Assembly: GCA_964468375.1 (NCBI GenBank)
Contig: CAYXUW010000095.1
Location: 1 to 8,697 of the forward strand
Origin: CAYXUW01 sp964468375
GTDB taxonomy: Bacteria; Planctomycetota; Phycisphaerae; Sedimentisphaerales; Anaerobacaceae
Direction: 5' to 3'
Length of the DNA stretch: 8,697 nt
The position numbers were made by a program, and so were the translations under genes. Shown here one piece after another: positions 1 through 7,675 of this stretch (within the stretch, counting starts at the first letter, position 1; each line of letters opens with the position of its first letter). A model generated the notes under the pieces. The model saw nothing but the letters and a program-made list of their open reading frames with translations. It did no database searches and was not told the origin of the DNA.

Positions 1-1
1 A

Positions 2-142
2 CGATATATTGTAACTTATTTACCCTATATCGGCGAGGCCCTTCAGGATATACTGGCTCTGAAGCAAAGACAGGTTGACACCGTCGTTGCCAGACTAAAA
101 AAAGTTTTGGAAAAAACAAGAATGTCTCAAAACCTGGAATAG
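2..142 (+). CDS. C-terminal end of an upstream gene, possibly topoisomerase VI subunit B (partial)
   Basis: An open frame enters from the left edge and gives 46 residues ending at TAG 140-142. The tail starts RYIVTYLPYIGEALQDIL and continues with a charged helix ending in a basic/polar segment (EKTRMSQNLE). A 'Y-PYI-EAL-DIL' stretch followed by a helical 'V--L-KVLEK-R' end recalls the extreme C-terminus of the transducer region of type IIB DNA topoisomerase VI subunit B, an ATP-dependent topoisomerase common in archaea and found in some bacteria. This is from memory of the family; the catalytic GHKL domain is outside the window, so the product name is tentative. The stop lies only 2 nt before the next ATG, so the two genes are probably co-transcribed and translationally coupled. 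Being a real coding end is more secure than the name. Confidence 0.5.
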   Translation, partial: RYIVTYLPYIGEALQDILALKQRQVDTVVARLKKVLEKTRMSQNLE

Positions 143-144
143 AT

Positions 145-1521
145 ATGCCTGAGAAACTGATAATAAGTATCAGCGGGATGAGGGGTATAGTCGGGGAAAA
201 CCTTACGCCTTCGATTGCGGCGGAATACGGCTGTGCGTTCGGTAAGTTTCTGAAGAACAGTCATACCGTCAAGGGGAAAAAATTGTCTGTGTGCATCGGG
301 CGGGACTCGCGTTCGACCGGGGAGGTGCTGAAATCGGCTGTAACGACTGGATTGTGCAGCGTAGGAGTTGACGTGGTTGATTTGGGTCTGGTAACCACAC
401 CCGGCGTTGGTATTATGGTCAGAGAGCTGCAGTGCGGCGGCGGGGTTATTATTACTGCTTCACATAATCCGATTCAATATAACGGAATAAAACTGCTGCT
501 CGGCAACGGTGTTGCTCCGCCGGCTGATATAGCTGAGCAAATCAAGCAGAATTTTCTCGATAAACATTTTGCTCTTGTGGATTCGGTCAGTCACGGTGAG
601 GTAACTTCTAACGAACAGACCGACGCTACGCACATCGCCAAGGTTTTGGCAATAGCTGACGAAGAGGCAATCGCAACGAGAAAGGTCAAGGTTGTTTTAG
701 ACAGCGTCAACGGGGCAGGTGGGCGGGTAACCAAGAAATTGTTTGCCGAGCTTGGTTGTGAGGTTGTCGCGATAAACGATGAGCCAACGGGCATTTTTGC
801 GCATCGGCCCGAGCCGACCGCGAAGAACTTAACCGGTCTTTGTAAAGTGGTAAAGAAGGAGGAGGCCGACATCGGATTTGCACAGGACCCCGATGCCGAC
901 CGGCTGGCAATTGTAGATGAGACGGGGGCATATCTCAGCGAAGAGTATACACTTGCCTTGGCGGCGAAATATATTTTCACGAGGGAAAGCGGCAAGGCGG
1001 CTACGAATTTATCGACGTCGAGGATGATAGATGACATAGCCGGTGAGGCGGGGGGGCAGGTTATCCGCACGGCTGTAGGGGAGGCGAATGTCGCCGGGGC
1101 GATGCTCGAGCACAGCTGCATTATCGGGGGTGAAGGCAACGGGGGCGTGATTGATTTGCGGGTCGGCCCGATACGCGACAGTCTTGTCGGTATTGCGCTT
1201 GTGCTGCAATTGATGGCCGAGACAGGGAAAACCGTGGGGCATTTAGCCGGCGAAATCCCAAGTTATTATATGCGTAAAGACAAATTCGCTGCGGGGCAGG
1301 AAAAGGCCCAACAAATCTTAAAGCTGGCGAAAGAGACCTTCGCCGATGCAAAGCTCGATACCACCGACGGCTGCCGGTTCGATTTCGATGACGGATGGCT
1401 GCATCTGCGAACCAGTAATACCGAGCCGGTTATGCGTGTGATAGTCGAGGCGAAAAATAAAAGGATTGCTAAAAAATATGTCGATGCGGTACTGAACATC
1501 CGCAAAAAGGTATCGGGTTAA
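145..1521 (+). CDS. glmM: Phosphoglucosamine mutase / phosphomannomutase family phosphohexomutase (GlmM-like)
   Basis: 458-residue alpha-D-phosphohexomutase of usual length, cytoplasmic. It interconverts hexose 6- and 1-phosphates through a phosphoserine; as GlmM it would convert glucosamine-6-P to glucosamine-1-P for UDP-GlcNAc and cell-wall precursors. All four signature loops are visible: TASHNP (104-109, catalytic Ser106), the Mg-binding DPDADR (248-253), the sugar-specificity loop GGEGNGG (328-334) and the phosphate-binding RTSNTEP (422-428). The N-terminus SISGMRGIVGE is a variant of the usual GIRG motif. The DPDADR and GEGNGG forms match the archaeal/Bacteroidetes GlmM branch rather than the E. 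coli type, so phosphomannomutase or phosphoglucomutase activity is a real alternative. The start ATG lies 2 nt after the preceding stop with no strong ribosome site, suggesting coupling. A run of seven G (1050-1056) lies inside the gene without breaking the frame. Confidence 0.88.
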   Translation: MPEKLIISISGMRGIVGENLTPSIAAEYGCAFGKFLKNSHTVKGKKLSVCIGRDSRSTGEVLKSAVTTGLCSVGVDVVDLGLVTTPGVGIMVRELQCGGGVIITASHNPIQYNGIKLLLGNGVAPPADIAEQIKQNFLDKHFALVDSVSHGEVTSNEQTDATHIAKVLAIADEEAIATRKVKVVLDSVNGAGGRVTKKLFAELGCEVVAINDEPTGIFAHRPEPTAKNLTGLCKVVKKEEADIGFAQDPDADRLAIVDETGAYLSEEYTLALAAKYIFTRESGKAATNLSTSRMIDDIAGEAGGQVIRTAVGEANVAGAMLEHSCIIGGEGNGGVIDLRVGPIRDSLVGIALVLQLMAETGKTVGHLAGEIPSYYMRKDKFAAGQEKAQQILKLAKETFADAKLDTTDGCRFDFDDGWLHLRTSNTEPVMRVIVEAKNKRIAKKYVDAVLNIRKKVSG

Positions 1522-1529
1522 AATTTCAA

Positions 1530-2438
1530 ATGGACAGCAACTCCAAGCTGGAAATTGCGGGTAAGGAAATAAAATCGATTACATATCTTGGGGCGGCAAT
1601 AAATGTTTCCTTGTCAGCAATCAAGATTATAGTTGGTTTTTTAGCCGGTTCTTTGGCGCTGATAGCCGACGGGCTTCACTCAATTTCTGATGTAGCCACT
1701 GATATGGCGGTGTTGCTTGGGGTTCGTCTCGGTTCTAAGGCGCCGGACGAAGAGCATCCATACGGCCACGGGCGGGCGGAGACTTTCTCGGGCGGACTGG
1801 TAGCATTGGTTTTAATTTTCGGCGGCGGCGGTATGATGTATTATGCCACGGTCGCCATAGCGAAAGATGAAACGACCACTGCTCATTTTGCTGTTCTTAT
1901 TGTTGCGCTACTTTCGATAGCTTCCAAGGAATGGCTGTATAGAGTGACACAGAAGGTTGCCATTCGGTCTCACAGCAGCGCACTTTACGCCAATGCCTGG
2001 CATCATCGCAGCGACGCGTTAAGCTCTGTGGCTGTAGTGGCGGGATTTATATCGCTGGAACTGGGTTTTGACCATGGTGACCATGTTGCCGCCATAGCGG
2101 TTGGACTGATGATTATTCTGGTAGGGGTAAGGGTAATCGGTGATTGCCTGCGTGAGCTAACAGAGGGCGCGGTCGATTCGGACACAGTCGAGCATATAAG
2201 GGAAATAATTAACGCCGACGGCTCGATACGCCATTGGCATAAACTTAGAAGCCGTATGGTAGGCAGGGAGATTTTTCTCGACCTGCACATACTGGTGGAC
2301 CCTGAATTGAATGTTGCCGCAGCGCATGAAATATCCGAGAATCTGGAAAAGGCAGTGGCAGAGGAAATAGCTCAGCCGGTCAATATCACCATTCATATCG
2401 AGCCGGACATACCCGAACTTAGAAAATTGAAGAGTTAA
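1530..2438 (+). CDS. Cation diffusion facilitator family divalent metal transporter
   Basis: 302-residue inner-membrane CDF protein, probably a proton-coupled exporter of Zn(II) or a similar divalent cation (Fe, Mn, Cd possible). About six membrane helices are seen between residues 15 and 205. The metal-site pattern is HxxxD in TM2 (His50, Asp54, within ADGLHSISDVATD) and HxxxD in TM5 (His158, Asp162, within AWHHRSD), the arrangement typical of Zn-type members. The HPYGHGRAE segment (76-84) is the conserved loop between TM2 and TM3. Residues 208-302 form the cytoplasmic dimerisation domain, with likely metal-binding residues in RHWHKLRSR, LDLHILVD and ITIHIEPD. The gene starts 8 nt after the glmM stop without an obvious Shine-Dalgarno, so it is probably translated by coupling. 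I see no metal-responsive regulator nearby, and the substrate cannot be fixed from sequence alone. Confidence 0.9.
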   Translation: MDSNSKLEIAGKEIKSITYLGAAINVSLSAIKIIVGFLAGSLALIADGLHSISDVATDMAVLLGVRLGSKAPDEEHPYGHGRAETFSGGLVALVLIFGGGGMMYYATVAIAKDETTTAHFAVLIVALLSIASKEWLYRVTQKVAIRSHSSALYANAWHHRSDALSSVAVVAGFISLELGFDHGDHVAAIAVGLMIILVGVRVIGDCLRELTEGAVDSDTVEHIREIINADGSIRHWHKLRSRMVGREIFLDLHILVDPELNVAAAHEISENLEKAVAEEIAQPVNITIHIEPDIPELRKLKS

Positions 2439-2532
2439 TAGATAATGAAAGCTTTGCAAACAGCTTTGATATGAAGTAGTATAATTTGCCTTTAAGAACT
2501 GTGGTTTATGTTCGGAAAGGTTGTCAATTAAT
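2439..2532 (+). promoter_or_regulatory. Intergenic leader with candidate promoter for the acyl-CoA operon
   Basis: This 94-nt gap is the largest on the plus strand and separates the CDF gene from the acyl-CoA operon. It holds a perfect TATAAT (2480-2485). The best -35 candidate is TTGCAA (2454-2459), with a 20-nt spacer, longer than ideal. A direct repeat AGCTTTG occurs at 2450-2456 and 2462-2468, 12 nt apart start to start, overlapping the -35 area; it could be an operator half-site pair, or chance. AAAGCT/AGCTTT (2448-2453 with 2462-2467) could also form a weak 6-bp hairpin without a following T-run. A purine-rich ribosome-site candidate GGAAAGG (2514-2520) sits 12 nt before ATG 2533. Promoter assignment is inference from E. 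coli-style consensus. Confidence 0.35.
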
Positions 2533-4635
2533 ATGGCATTCGAGAAGTTTTTCAATCCAAAATCCGTTGCCATCATAGGGGCATCCCGTACCAAGGGCAA
2601 AGTGGGATATGAGATTCTAAAAAGTATGGTTGACGCCGGTTATAAAGGCGGCATATTCCCAATCAATCCCAATGCGGAAACAATAGAAGGTCTGAAATGT
2701 TATCCCGACCTCGAATCTATCGGGCAAGTTCCCGACCTTGCGATTATTTCGGTGCCTGCGAATACAGTCCCCGCTGTTATGCAGCAATGTGCGAAGGTCG
2801 GAATTAAATCGGTTGTTATTATTACGTCCGGTTTCAAGGAGGTCGGTAAAGAAGGCGGGGATCTGGAGCAACGTGTCGTTCAGATTGCGAAACAGTCAAA
2901 TATCAGAATAATCGGCCCGAATTGTCTCGGGGTGATAGTTCCGGTGAATAAGCTGAATGCCAGCTTCGGAGGGGACCTTCCCGCGGAGGGGGCGATAGGA
3001 TATCTTTCACAATCGGGGGCGCTGCTGGCGGCTATTCTTGATATGGCCAACGCCAACGGTATCGGTTTCAGCAAGCTTGTGAGTATAGGCAACAAAGCGG
3101 ACATTAACGAGCTGGATGTTATAAAGGCACTTGCAGATGATGCCGAAACCAAAGTTATTGCGGGTTATCTGGAAAGTATTGTCGACGGTAATACGTTTGT
3201 CAGGCAGGCGGAGAAAATTTCTCAGCAGAAACCGATGTTGCTAATGAAGTCTGGCGGGACATCAGCTGGTGCAAAAGCGGCATCGTCTCACACCGGCAGT
3301 CTTGCGGGCAGCGAAGTTGCCTATGAATGTGTGTTCGAGCGAGCCGGTATCGTGAGATGCAATTCCATAAAACAACAGTTCGATTATGCGCAGGCCTTTG
3401 CAAATCAGCCGCTACCCAAAGGTTCCAAAGTTGCTATTATCACCAATGCCGGCGGAGCCGGGATTATGGCGGCTGATGCGGTCGAGCAGCGGGGGCTCGA
3501 TTTTGCGAAACTTGGCAGGGAGTCAGTGGAAAAGCTGGCGGCCAAATTGCCGGTTTCCGCCAGTTTGCATAATCCAGTAGATATCCTCGGCGATGCTTTG
3601 GCTGACCGCTACGAATTTGCTCTTGATGTTATTCTCGACGACAATGATGTCGATATAGTTTTAGTTTTGCTGACTCCTCAGGCAATGACTCAGCCGACCG
3701 CTACGGCGGAAGCTGTTGTTAAAATGTCAAAGAAGAAAGCAAATAAGCCGGTGCTTGCTTGTTTCCTCGGTGCGGGTAAAATAGCCGAGGCGGTGAGGGT
3801 ATTAAGGGCGGGAGGTGTTCCGCCGTATGATTCTACAGACGGGGCTGTTTCCACTATCAAAGCGATGACGGAATATCTGAGATGGCGAACGCGGCCGAAG
3901 CGGGTGGTAAAATTATTCGCCGTTAATCGCAGAAAGGTCGAGAACGTTATAGAGAGGCATCTGCGGCGTGGAGTAAGGGACATCAGCGAGGAGGATTCGA
4001 AAGAGGTGCTTGAGGCGTACGGATTTGTAACGCCAAAAGGGTCTGTCGCGACCACTGCGCAGCAGGCGGCGAACATAGCTCAGCAGCTGGGATTTCCCGT
4101 AGTATTGAAAATCTGGTCGCCGGATATATTACATAAGTCGGATGTAGGCGGCGTTAAACTTGGCTTGAATAGCGCCTCCGAGGTGATAGACGCTTTTGAC
4201 CTGATGATGCATCGAATACCAAAACAGATGCCTGACGCCAATATTCTTGGTGTTCTTGTTCAGGAGATGTGCGGCGGCGGCAAAGAAGTCATACTCGGAA
4301 TGCATCGTGACCCCCACTTCGGTCCTTTGATGATGTTCGGAATGGGCGGGACGATGGTCGAAGTTCTAAGGGACGTGTCGTTTTATCTGGCGCCGTTGAC
4401 GGCGGAAGAGGCGAAGCAGATGCTCGTAAGCACCAGAACGTATAGAATGCTTAAAGGCGCCCGCGGCGAAGAGGGAGTGGATATAGATGCTATAGCAGAA
4501 GGGCTACAGAGACTATCTCAGCTGGTTACGGAGTTTCCTCAGATTCAGGAGATGGATATAAATCCTTATGTAGTCGGCCCGGCGGGAACGACACCAATCG
4601 CAGTCGATGCAAGGATAAGTGTAGAACAAGTTTAA
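2533..4635 (+). CDS. ADP-forming acetate/acyl-CoA synthetase, fused alpha-beta subunits
   Basis: 700-residue enzyme of the NDP-forming acyl-CoA synthetase superfamily (acyl-CoA + ADP + Pi = acid + ATP + CoA), cytoplasmic, usually working towards ATP and acetate. Domain order, numbered from ATG 2533: CoA-binding Rossmann domain (about 4-130, FNPKSVAIIGAS and IGPNCLG), succinyl-CoA-ligase-like domain (about 150-290, YLSQSGAL), a second ligase domain (about 300-440, ITNAGGAG) and a C-terminal ATP-grasp domain (about 480-700, GKEVILG, FGMGG, EMDINPY). The phospho-relay histidine is present at His253 in SSHTGSLAGS (codon 3289-3291), and the ATP-grasp histidine at His534 in ILHKSDVGG, so the enzyme looks active. 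There is no GNAT domain, unlike the Pat acetyltransferases that share this scaffold. An in-frame TTG at 2521 is possible, but it abuts the ribosome-site candidate. First gene of a three-gene operon, 15 nt before the next. Confidence 0.88.
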   Translation: MAFEKFFNPKSVAIIGASRTKGKVGYEILKSMVDAGYKGGIFPINPNAETIEGLKCYPDLESIGQVPDLAIISVPANTVPAVMQQCAKVGIKSVVIITSGFKEVGKEGGDLEQRVVQIAKQSNIRIIGPNCLGVIVPVNKLNASFGGDLPAEGAIGYLSQSGALLAAILDMANANGIGFSKLVSIGNKADINELDVIKALADDAETKVIAGYLESIVDGNTFVRQAEKISQQKPMLLMKSGGTSAGAKAASSHTGSLAGSEVAYECVFERAGIVRCNSIKQQFDYAQAFANQPLPKGSKVAIITNAGGAGIMAADAVEQRGLDFAKLGRESVEKLAAKLPVSASLHNPVDILGDALADRYEFALDVILDDNDVDIVLVLLTPQAMTQPTATAEAVVKMSKKKANKPVLACFLGAGKIAEAVRVLRAGGVPPYDSTDGAVSTIKAMTEYLRWRTRPKRVVKLFAVNRRKVENVIERHLRRGVRDISEEDSKEVLEAYGFVTPKGSVATTAQQAANIAQQLGFPVVLKIWSPDILHKSDVGGVKLGLNSASEVIDAFDLMMHRIPKQMPDANILGVLVQEMCGGGKEVILGMHRDPHFGPLMMFGMGGTMVEVLRDVSFYLAPLTAEEAKQMLVSTRTYRMLKGARGEEGVDIDAIAEGLQRLSQLVTEFPQIQEMDINPYVVGPAGTTPIAVDARISVEQV

Positions 4636-4650
4636 CCGAGAAAGACAACT

Positions 4651-6522
4651 ATGCAAAAACCTGACTGGAAAGAAAAGTATAAGGAAAAGATAACGACGGC
4701 CGCTTCGGCGATGAGGCTGATTAAATCCGGCAGTCATATATTCATAGGGACCGGCTGCGGTCAACCGCAGCATCTTGTCAATGCTCTGGTCGAGCACTGC
4801 GGCGGGATTTGTGACGCTCATATAATTCATCTGCTGACGGTGGGGGCTGCGCCATATACCGACGAGAAGTTTCGCGAAAAGTTTAAGATGAACACTTTTT
4901 TCATTGCTGATAATGTTCGCGATACTCTGAGCAAAGGTATAGGCGATTATACTCCTATATTTCTTTCTGAGATACCACGCGAATTCGAGCGAGGCAGGAT
5001 TCCGGTTGATGTTGCGATGGTTAGTGTAACTCCGCCGGATGTAAGTGGTTTGTGCAGTCTTGGGGTATCTGTGGATATTGTCAAATCCGCCGCCGCCAAC
5101 GCAAGGTATATCATAGCGCAGGTGAACAGCAGGATGCCAAGAACCTTCGGGGACAGCTTCCTGCATGTCAATACCATCGATGCGCTGGTTCCCTGTGATG
5201 AAGAAATTCTCGAAGTCGCGATACCCGAGCCGGACGATACCCTCCGCAGCATCGGCGAGAATATCGCCCGGCTCGTTGAGGACGGCAGCACGATTGAGTG
5301 CGGTATAGGACAGATACCTCATGCCCTTGCGGAATTTCTCGTGCACAAGAAAGACCTCGGCATCCATACTGAGATGTTCAGTGACTGGATTATAGGTTTG
5401 ATTGAAAGCGGGGCGGTTACGTGCACCAAGAAGACGCTTAATCACGGCAAAGTCGTGGCAAGTTTCTGTATGGGGTCAAGGCGGCTTTACGATTATATAG
5501 ACAATAATCCTTTTTTTGAGTTTTATCCCACCGAATACGTCAATGACCCTCATATAATAAGCCAGCATGAAAAAATGGTTGGAATCAACGTTGGCCTGGA
5601 AATTGATTTGACGGGTCAGGTATGTTCGGACTCGTTGGGTTATAAATTCTACAGCGGTATAGGCGGTCAGGTTGATTTTATTCGCGGAGCGGCCAGAAGC
5701 AGAGGAGGCAAGGCAATTATCGCAATGCCGTCCACCGCAAAGAACAGGCAGGTAAGCAGAATTGTGCCGCATCTAACCGAAGGGGCAGGTGTGGTTACCA
5801 CCCGCGGTGATGTCCATTATGTAGTTACCGAATACGGAACCGCTTACCTGCATGGCAAGAGTATAAGGGAAAGGGTGCTTTCTCTGATTAATATAGCTCA
5901 TCCGAAGTTCCGGAAAGAGTTGATTCAGGTGGCCAAGGGGCAAAAGTATATTTATTCCGACCAGATAGAGCTGGACACTGAGCAGGTTATATATCCGGAA
6001 GAGCTGGAGCGGTATGATACTTTGCGTGACGGAACGGAGATATTCTTCAGGCCGGTGCGGCCTACAGATGAGGCGTCGCTGTCTGAAATGCTGTATTCGC
6101 TCAGCAGTAAATCGGTTCAGACCCGCTATATGACACACACGATTGCATTTCCTCATAAGGACGTTCAGCAGCTGACGAACATCGATTATTACCAGAACCT
6201 TGCTATCGTTGGAACGGTTCCGGGAGTTTCCAGAGAGGAAATAGTTGCGATTGCCCAGTATTTTCTCGACCCCAAGACTCAGGCGGCTGAGGTTGCCTTT
6301 CTTGTTCAGGACGAGTGGCAGCAGAAGGGGATGGGGACATTTTTGCTGGATTACCTTACTCAAATTGCCAAACAGCGGGGAGTAAAGCGTTTTTATGCGA
6401 AGGTATTGCCGGGTAACAAGGCGATGCTGGCGATTTTTCATAATTCCGGTTACAAAGTTAATACCGAGTTTGACGGTGAGGTCTACAGCGTAACGTACGA
6501 TTTGACGGAAAAGGAAATGTGA
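4651..6522 (+). CDS. Acetyl-CoA hydrolase / 4-hydroxybutyrate CoA-transferase family protein fused to a Pat-like GNAT acetyltransferase
   Basis: 623 residues, about 170-190 more than a stand-alone CoA-transferase of this family. Residues 1 to about 440 are the acyl-CoA hydrolase/CoA-transferase part: FIGTGCGQP (31-39), GIGQIPHAL (218-226), HTEMFSD (239-245), SGIGGQVDFIRGA (335-347) and VTEYGTAYLHGKSIRER (392-408). Glu241 (codon 5371-5373) lies where the catalytic glutamate of 4-hydroxybutyrate CoA-transferase is expected, forming the glutamyl-CoA intermediate. Residues about 455-623 (from near 6013) are a GNAT domain: RDGTEIFFRPVRPTDE (459-474), LTNIDYY (508-514), the acetyl-CoA pyrophosphate loop QQKGMG (557-562) and AKVLPGNKAMLAIFHNSGY (583-601). 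This pattern resembles the C-terminal GNAT of bacterial protein acetyltransferase Pat, judged from memory. It starts 15 nt after the synthetase gene with GAGAAAG upstream, and is followed by a deacetylase. CoA-transferase versus hydrolase activity, and the GNAT substrate, are inferred. The same two-domain layout is annotated in other bacteria. Confidence 0.88.
   Translation: MQKPDWKEKYKEKITTAASAMRLIKSGSHIFIGTGCGQPQHLVNALVEHCGGICDAHIIHLLTVGAAPYTDEKFREKFKMNTFFIADNVRDTLSKGIGDYTPIFLSEIPREFERGRIPVDVAMVSVTPPDVSGLCSLGVSVDIVKSAAANARYIIAQVNSRMPRTFGDSFLHVNTIDALVPCDEEILEVAIPEPDDTLRSIGENIARLVEDGSTIECGIGQIPHALAEFLVHKKDLGIHTEMFSDWIIGLIESGAVTCTKKTLNHGKVVASFCMGSRRLYDYIDNNPFFEFYPTEYVNDPHIISQHEKMVGINVGLEIDLTGQVCSDSLGYKFYSGIGGQVDFIRGAARSRGGKAIIAMPSTAKNRQVSRIVPHLTEGAGVVTTRGDVHYVVTEYGTAYLHGKSIRERVLSLINIAHPKFRKELIQVAKGQKYIYSDQIELDTEQVIYPEELERYDTLRDGTEIFFRPVRPTDEASLSEMLYSLSSKSVQTRYMTHTIAFPHKDVQQLTNIDYYQNLAIVGTVPGVSREEIVAIAQYFLDPKTQAAEVAFLVQDEWQQKGMGTFLLDYLTQIAKQRGVKRFYAKVLPGNKAMLAIFHNSGYKVNTEFDGEVYSVTYDLTEKEM
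6013..6519 (+). other. GNAT acetyltransferase domain within the CoA-transferase fusion protein
   Basis: Domain annotation for residues about 455-623 of the fusion. The visible GNAT core comprises strand-helix RPVRPTDE near the start, AAEVAFLVQDEWQQKGMGTFLL with the Q-x-x-G-x-G acetyl-CoA loop, and the terminal VLPGNKAMLAIFHNSGYKV motif. The 'RDG-E---RPVRP-DE' entrance and 'SV-TRY' segment are typical of GNAT domains attached to acyl-CoA synthetase scaffolds in Pat-type protein lysine acetyltransferases. A linker of about 15 to 25 residues (DTEQVIYPEELERYDTL region) joins it to the transferase part. Likely substrate by context: Acs encoded on the opposite strand, or the neighbouring synthetase. 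This is inference. Confidence 0.75.
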
Positions 6523-6537
6523 GGACAGTTTTTAGGG

Positions 6538-7665
6538 ATGAGAAAAGCTGTATTTATTTATTCGGAGGAGCTGGAGAAGTATCCCTATCCTGCGGAGCAC
6601 CCGTTTAATACAATCCGAGCTAAAAGGGTTCGGGAGATTGCCAATTCTATGGGGCTTTTATCGGGAGCGGGCAGAAGAGAAGCGGCGCCTGAACCAATCG
6701 AGAGAATTATTCTCAAGAAGTTTCACTCAGCGCGTTACTTGCACGTTCTGAAGGAGGCGTCCGAAGGTAAATTTAACCCTGAGGCGCTGAGTATGGGAAT
6801 CGGGACGTCGGATTGTCCTGTGTTTAAGGGGCTATACGAGGGAGCGGTTCTGGCGGCGGGGGCAACATTGGTAGGCGCAAAGCTTATATTGTCGGGACAG
6901 GCAGATGCGGCATTTAATCCGTCGGGCGGGTTTCATCATGCCGGGCCTGAGCAGGCATCAGGGTTTTGCTATATCAATGATGTTGTGCTTGCCTGTATGA
7001 CGCTGGCAGAACAGGGCAAGCGGATATTATATCTTGATGTGGACGTTCATCACGGCGATGGGGTGGCATACGCTTTTTATGACCGGAGTGATGTGATGAC
7101 TATATCGATGCATCAAAATCCGAGGACGCTGTTTCCGGGAACGGGATTTGCGGATGAAATCGGCAGCGGCGAAGGTAAGGGCTACTGCGTAAATATCCCT
7201 CTGCCGATAGGCACTTACGATAAAGCGTATATGAATATATTCGAGGCACTGGTGCTGCCGTTGGCAGGGGCTTTCAAGCCGGATATATTTGTTTTCGAGC
7301 TGGGGGCGGATGCTCTTGCGGGCGACCCGCTGGCTCATTTGCATCTGACTAATAACGTTTACGCTGATGTAATCAATCATCTGATGAGTTTTGACAAGCC
7401 AATTCTTATGACAGGAGGCGGCGGTTACAACCTTGAGAACACCGTGAGAGCGTGGGCACTTGCCTGGAGCATTCTCTGTGGTGCTGACAGCAAAAATCAG
7501 GAGCCCGCTCTTGGCGGGGTTATGCTCGGTAGCACCGAATGGCAGGGCGGCTTGAGGGATAGACAAATTGAACCTAGCGAACAGCAGCGAAGTTTGGTTG
7601 CGCCGGTGATTGAAGAAGTTGTGCAGTCGGTTAAAGGGAAAATATTCCCGCTGCACGGGCTGTAA
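6538..7665 (+). CDS. acuC: AcuC-type class I histone-deacetylase-fold protein deacetylase
   Basis: 375 residues, close to Bacillus AcuC in length. Zn-dependent hydrolase that removes acetyl groups from lysine; in Bacillus subtilis AcuC deacetylates and reactivates acetyl-CoA synthetase. The active site is complete by comparison with class I HDACs: tandem His133-His134 (FHHAGP), the charge-relay and metal motif LDVDVHHGDG with Asp167, Asp169 and His171, the second metal aspartate Asp258 in ELGADALAGDPL, and the transition-state tyrosine Tyr297 in GGGGYN. The FNPSGGFHHA and GFCYIND segments are typical of the AcuC branch rather than of polyamine or acetylpolyamine deacetylases, which remain the main alternative. 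ATG 6538 is 15 nt after the fusion gene stop; GAGGA at 6521-6525 overlaps that stop and is 12 nt from the start, a slightly long spacing. Last gene of the operon. Confidence 0.9.
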   Translation: MRKAVFIYSEELEKYPYPAEHPFNTIRAKRVREIANSMGLLSGAGRREAAPEPIERIILKKFHSARYLHVLKEASEGKFNPEALSMGIGTSDCPVFKGLYEGAVLAAGATLVGAKLILSGQADAAFNPSGGFHHAGPEQASGFCYINDVVLACMTLAEQGKRILYLDVDVHHGDGVAYAFYDRSDVMTISMHQNPRTLFPGTGFADEIGSGEGKGYCVNIPLPIGTYDKAYMNIFEALVLPLAGAFKPDIFVFELGADALAGDPLAHLHLTNNVYADVINHLMSFDKPILMTGGGGYNLENTVRAWALAWSILCGADSKNQEPALGGVMLGSTEWQGGLRDRQIEPSEQQRSLVAPVIEEVVQSVKGKIFPLHGL

Positions 7666-7675
7666 GGATTTAGAT

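Noticed and set aside
591..1139. Minus-strand open frame (182 codons) antisense to glmM
   Set aside because: Ser/Ala/Pro-rich shadow translation with no motifs, opposite a gene with all four catalytic loops.
2448..2467. AAAGCT/AGCTTT hairpin as a terminator for the CDF gene
   Set aside because: The stem is only 6 bp, AT-rich, and lacks a following T-run.
2521..2532. TTG at 2521 as the start of the ADP-forming synthetase
   Set aside because: It directly abuts the GGAAAGG ribosome-site candidate, leaving no spacer. ATG 2533 gives the typical N-terminus MAFEKFFNPKSVAIIG with a workable 12-nt spacing.
2533..4635. Calling the synthetase gene a Pat protein acetyltransferase
   Set aside because: It lacks a GNAT domain and keeps both catalytic histidines, so it fits an active ADP-forming acyl-CoA synthetase.
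4513..5445. Long minus-strand open frame (310 codons) antisense to the synthetase/CoA-transferase junction
   Set aside because: The translation has no recognisable domain, is rich in Arg, Tyr and Ile in an unnatural mix, and spans two strongly supported plus-strand genes. It is a shadow of their codon use.
5773..6441. Minus-strand open frame (222 codons) antisense to the GNAT region, and a similar one at 7027-7656 antisense to acuC
   Set aside because: Both lie fully inside well-supported genes, show no family motifs, and have low-complexity shadow composition.
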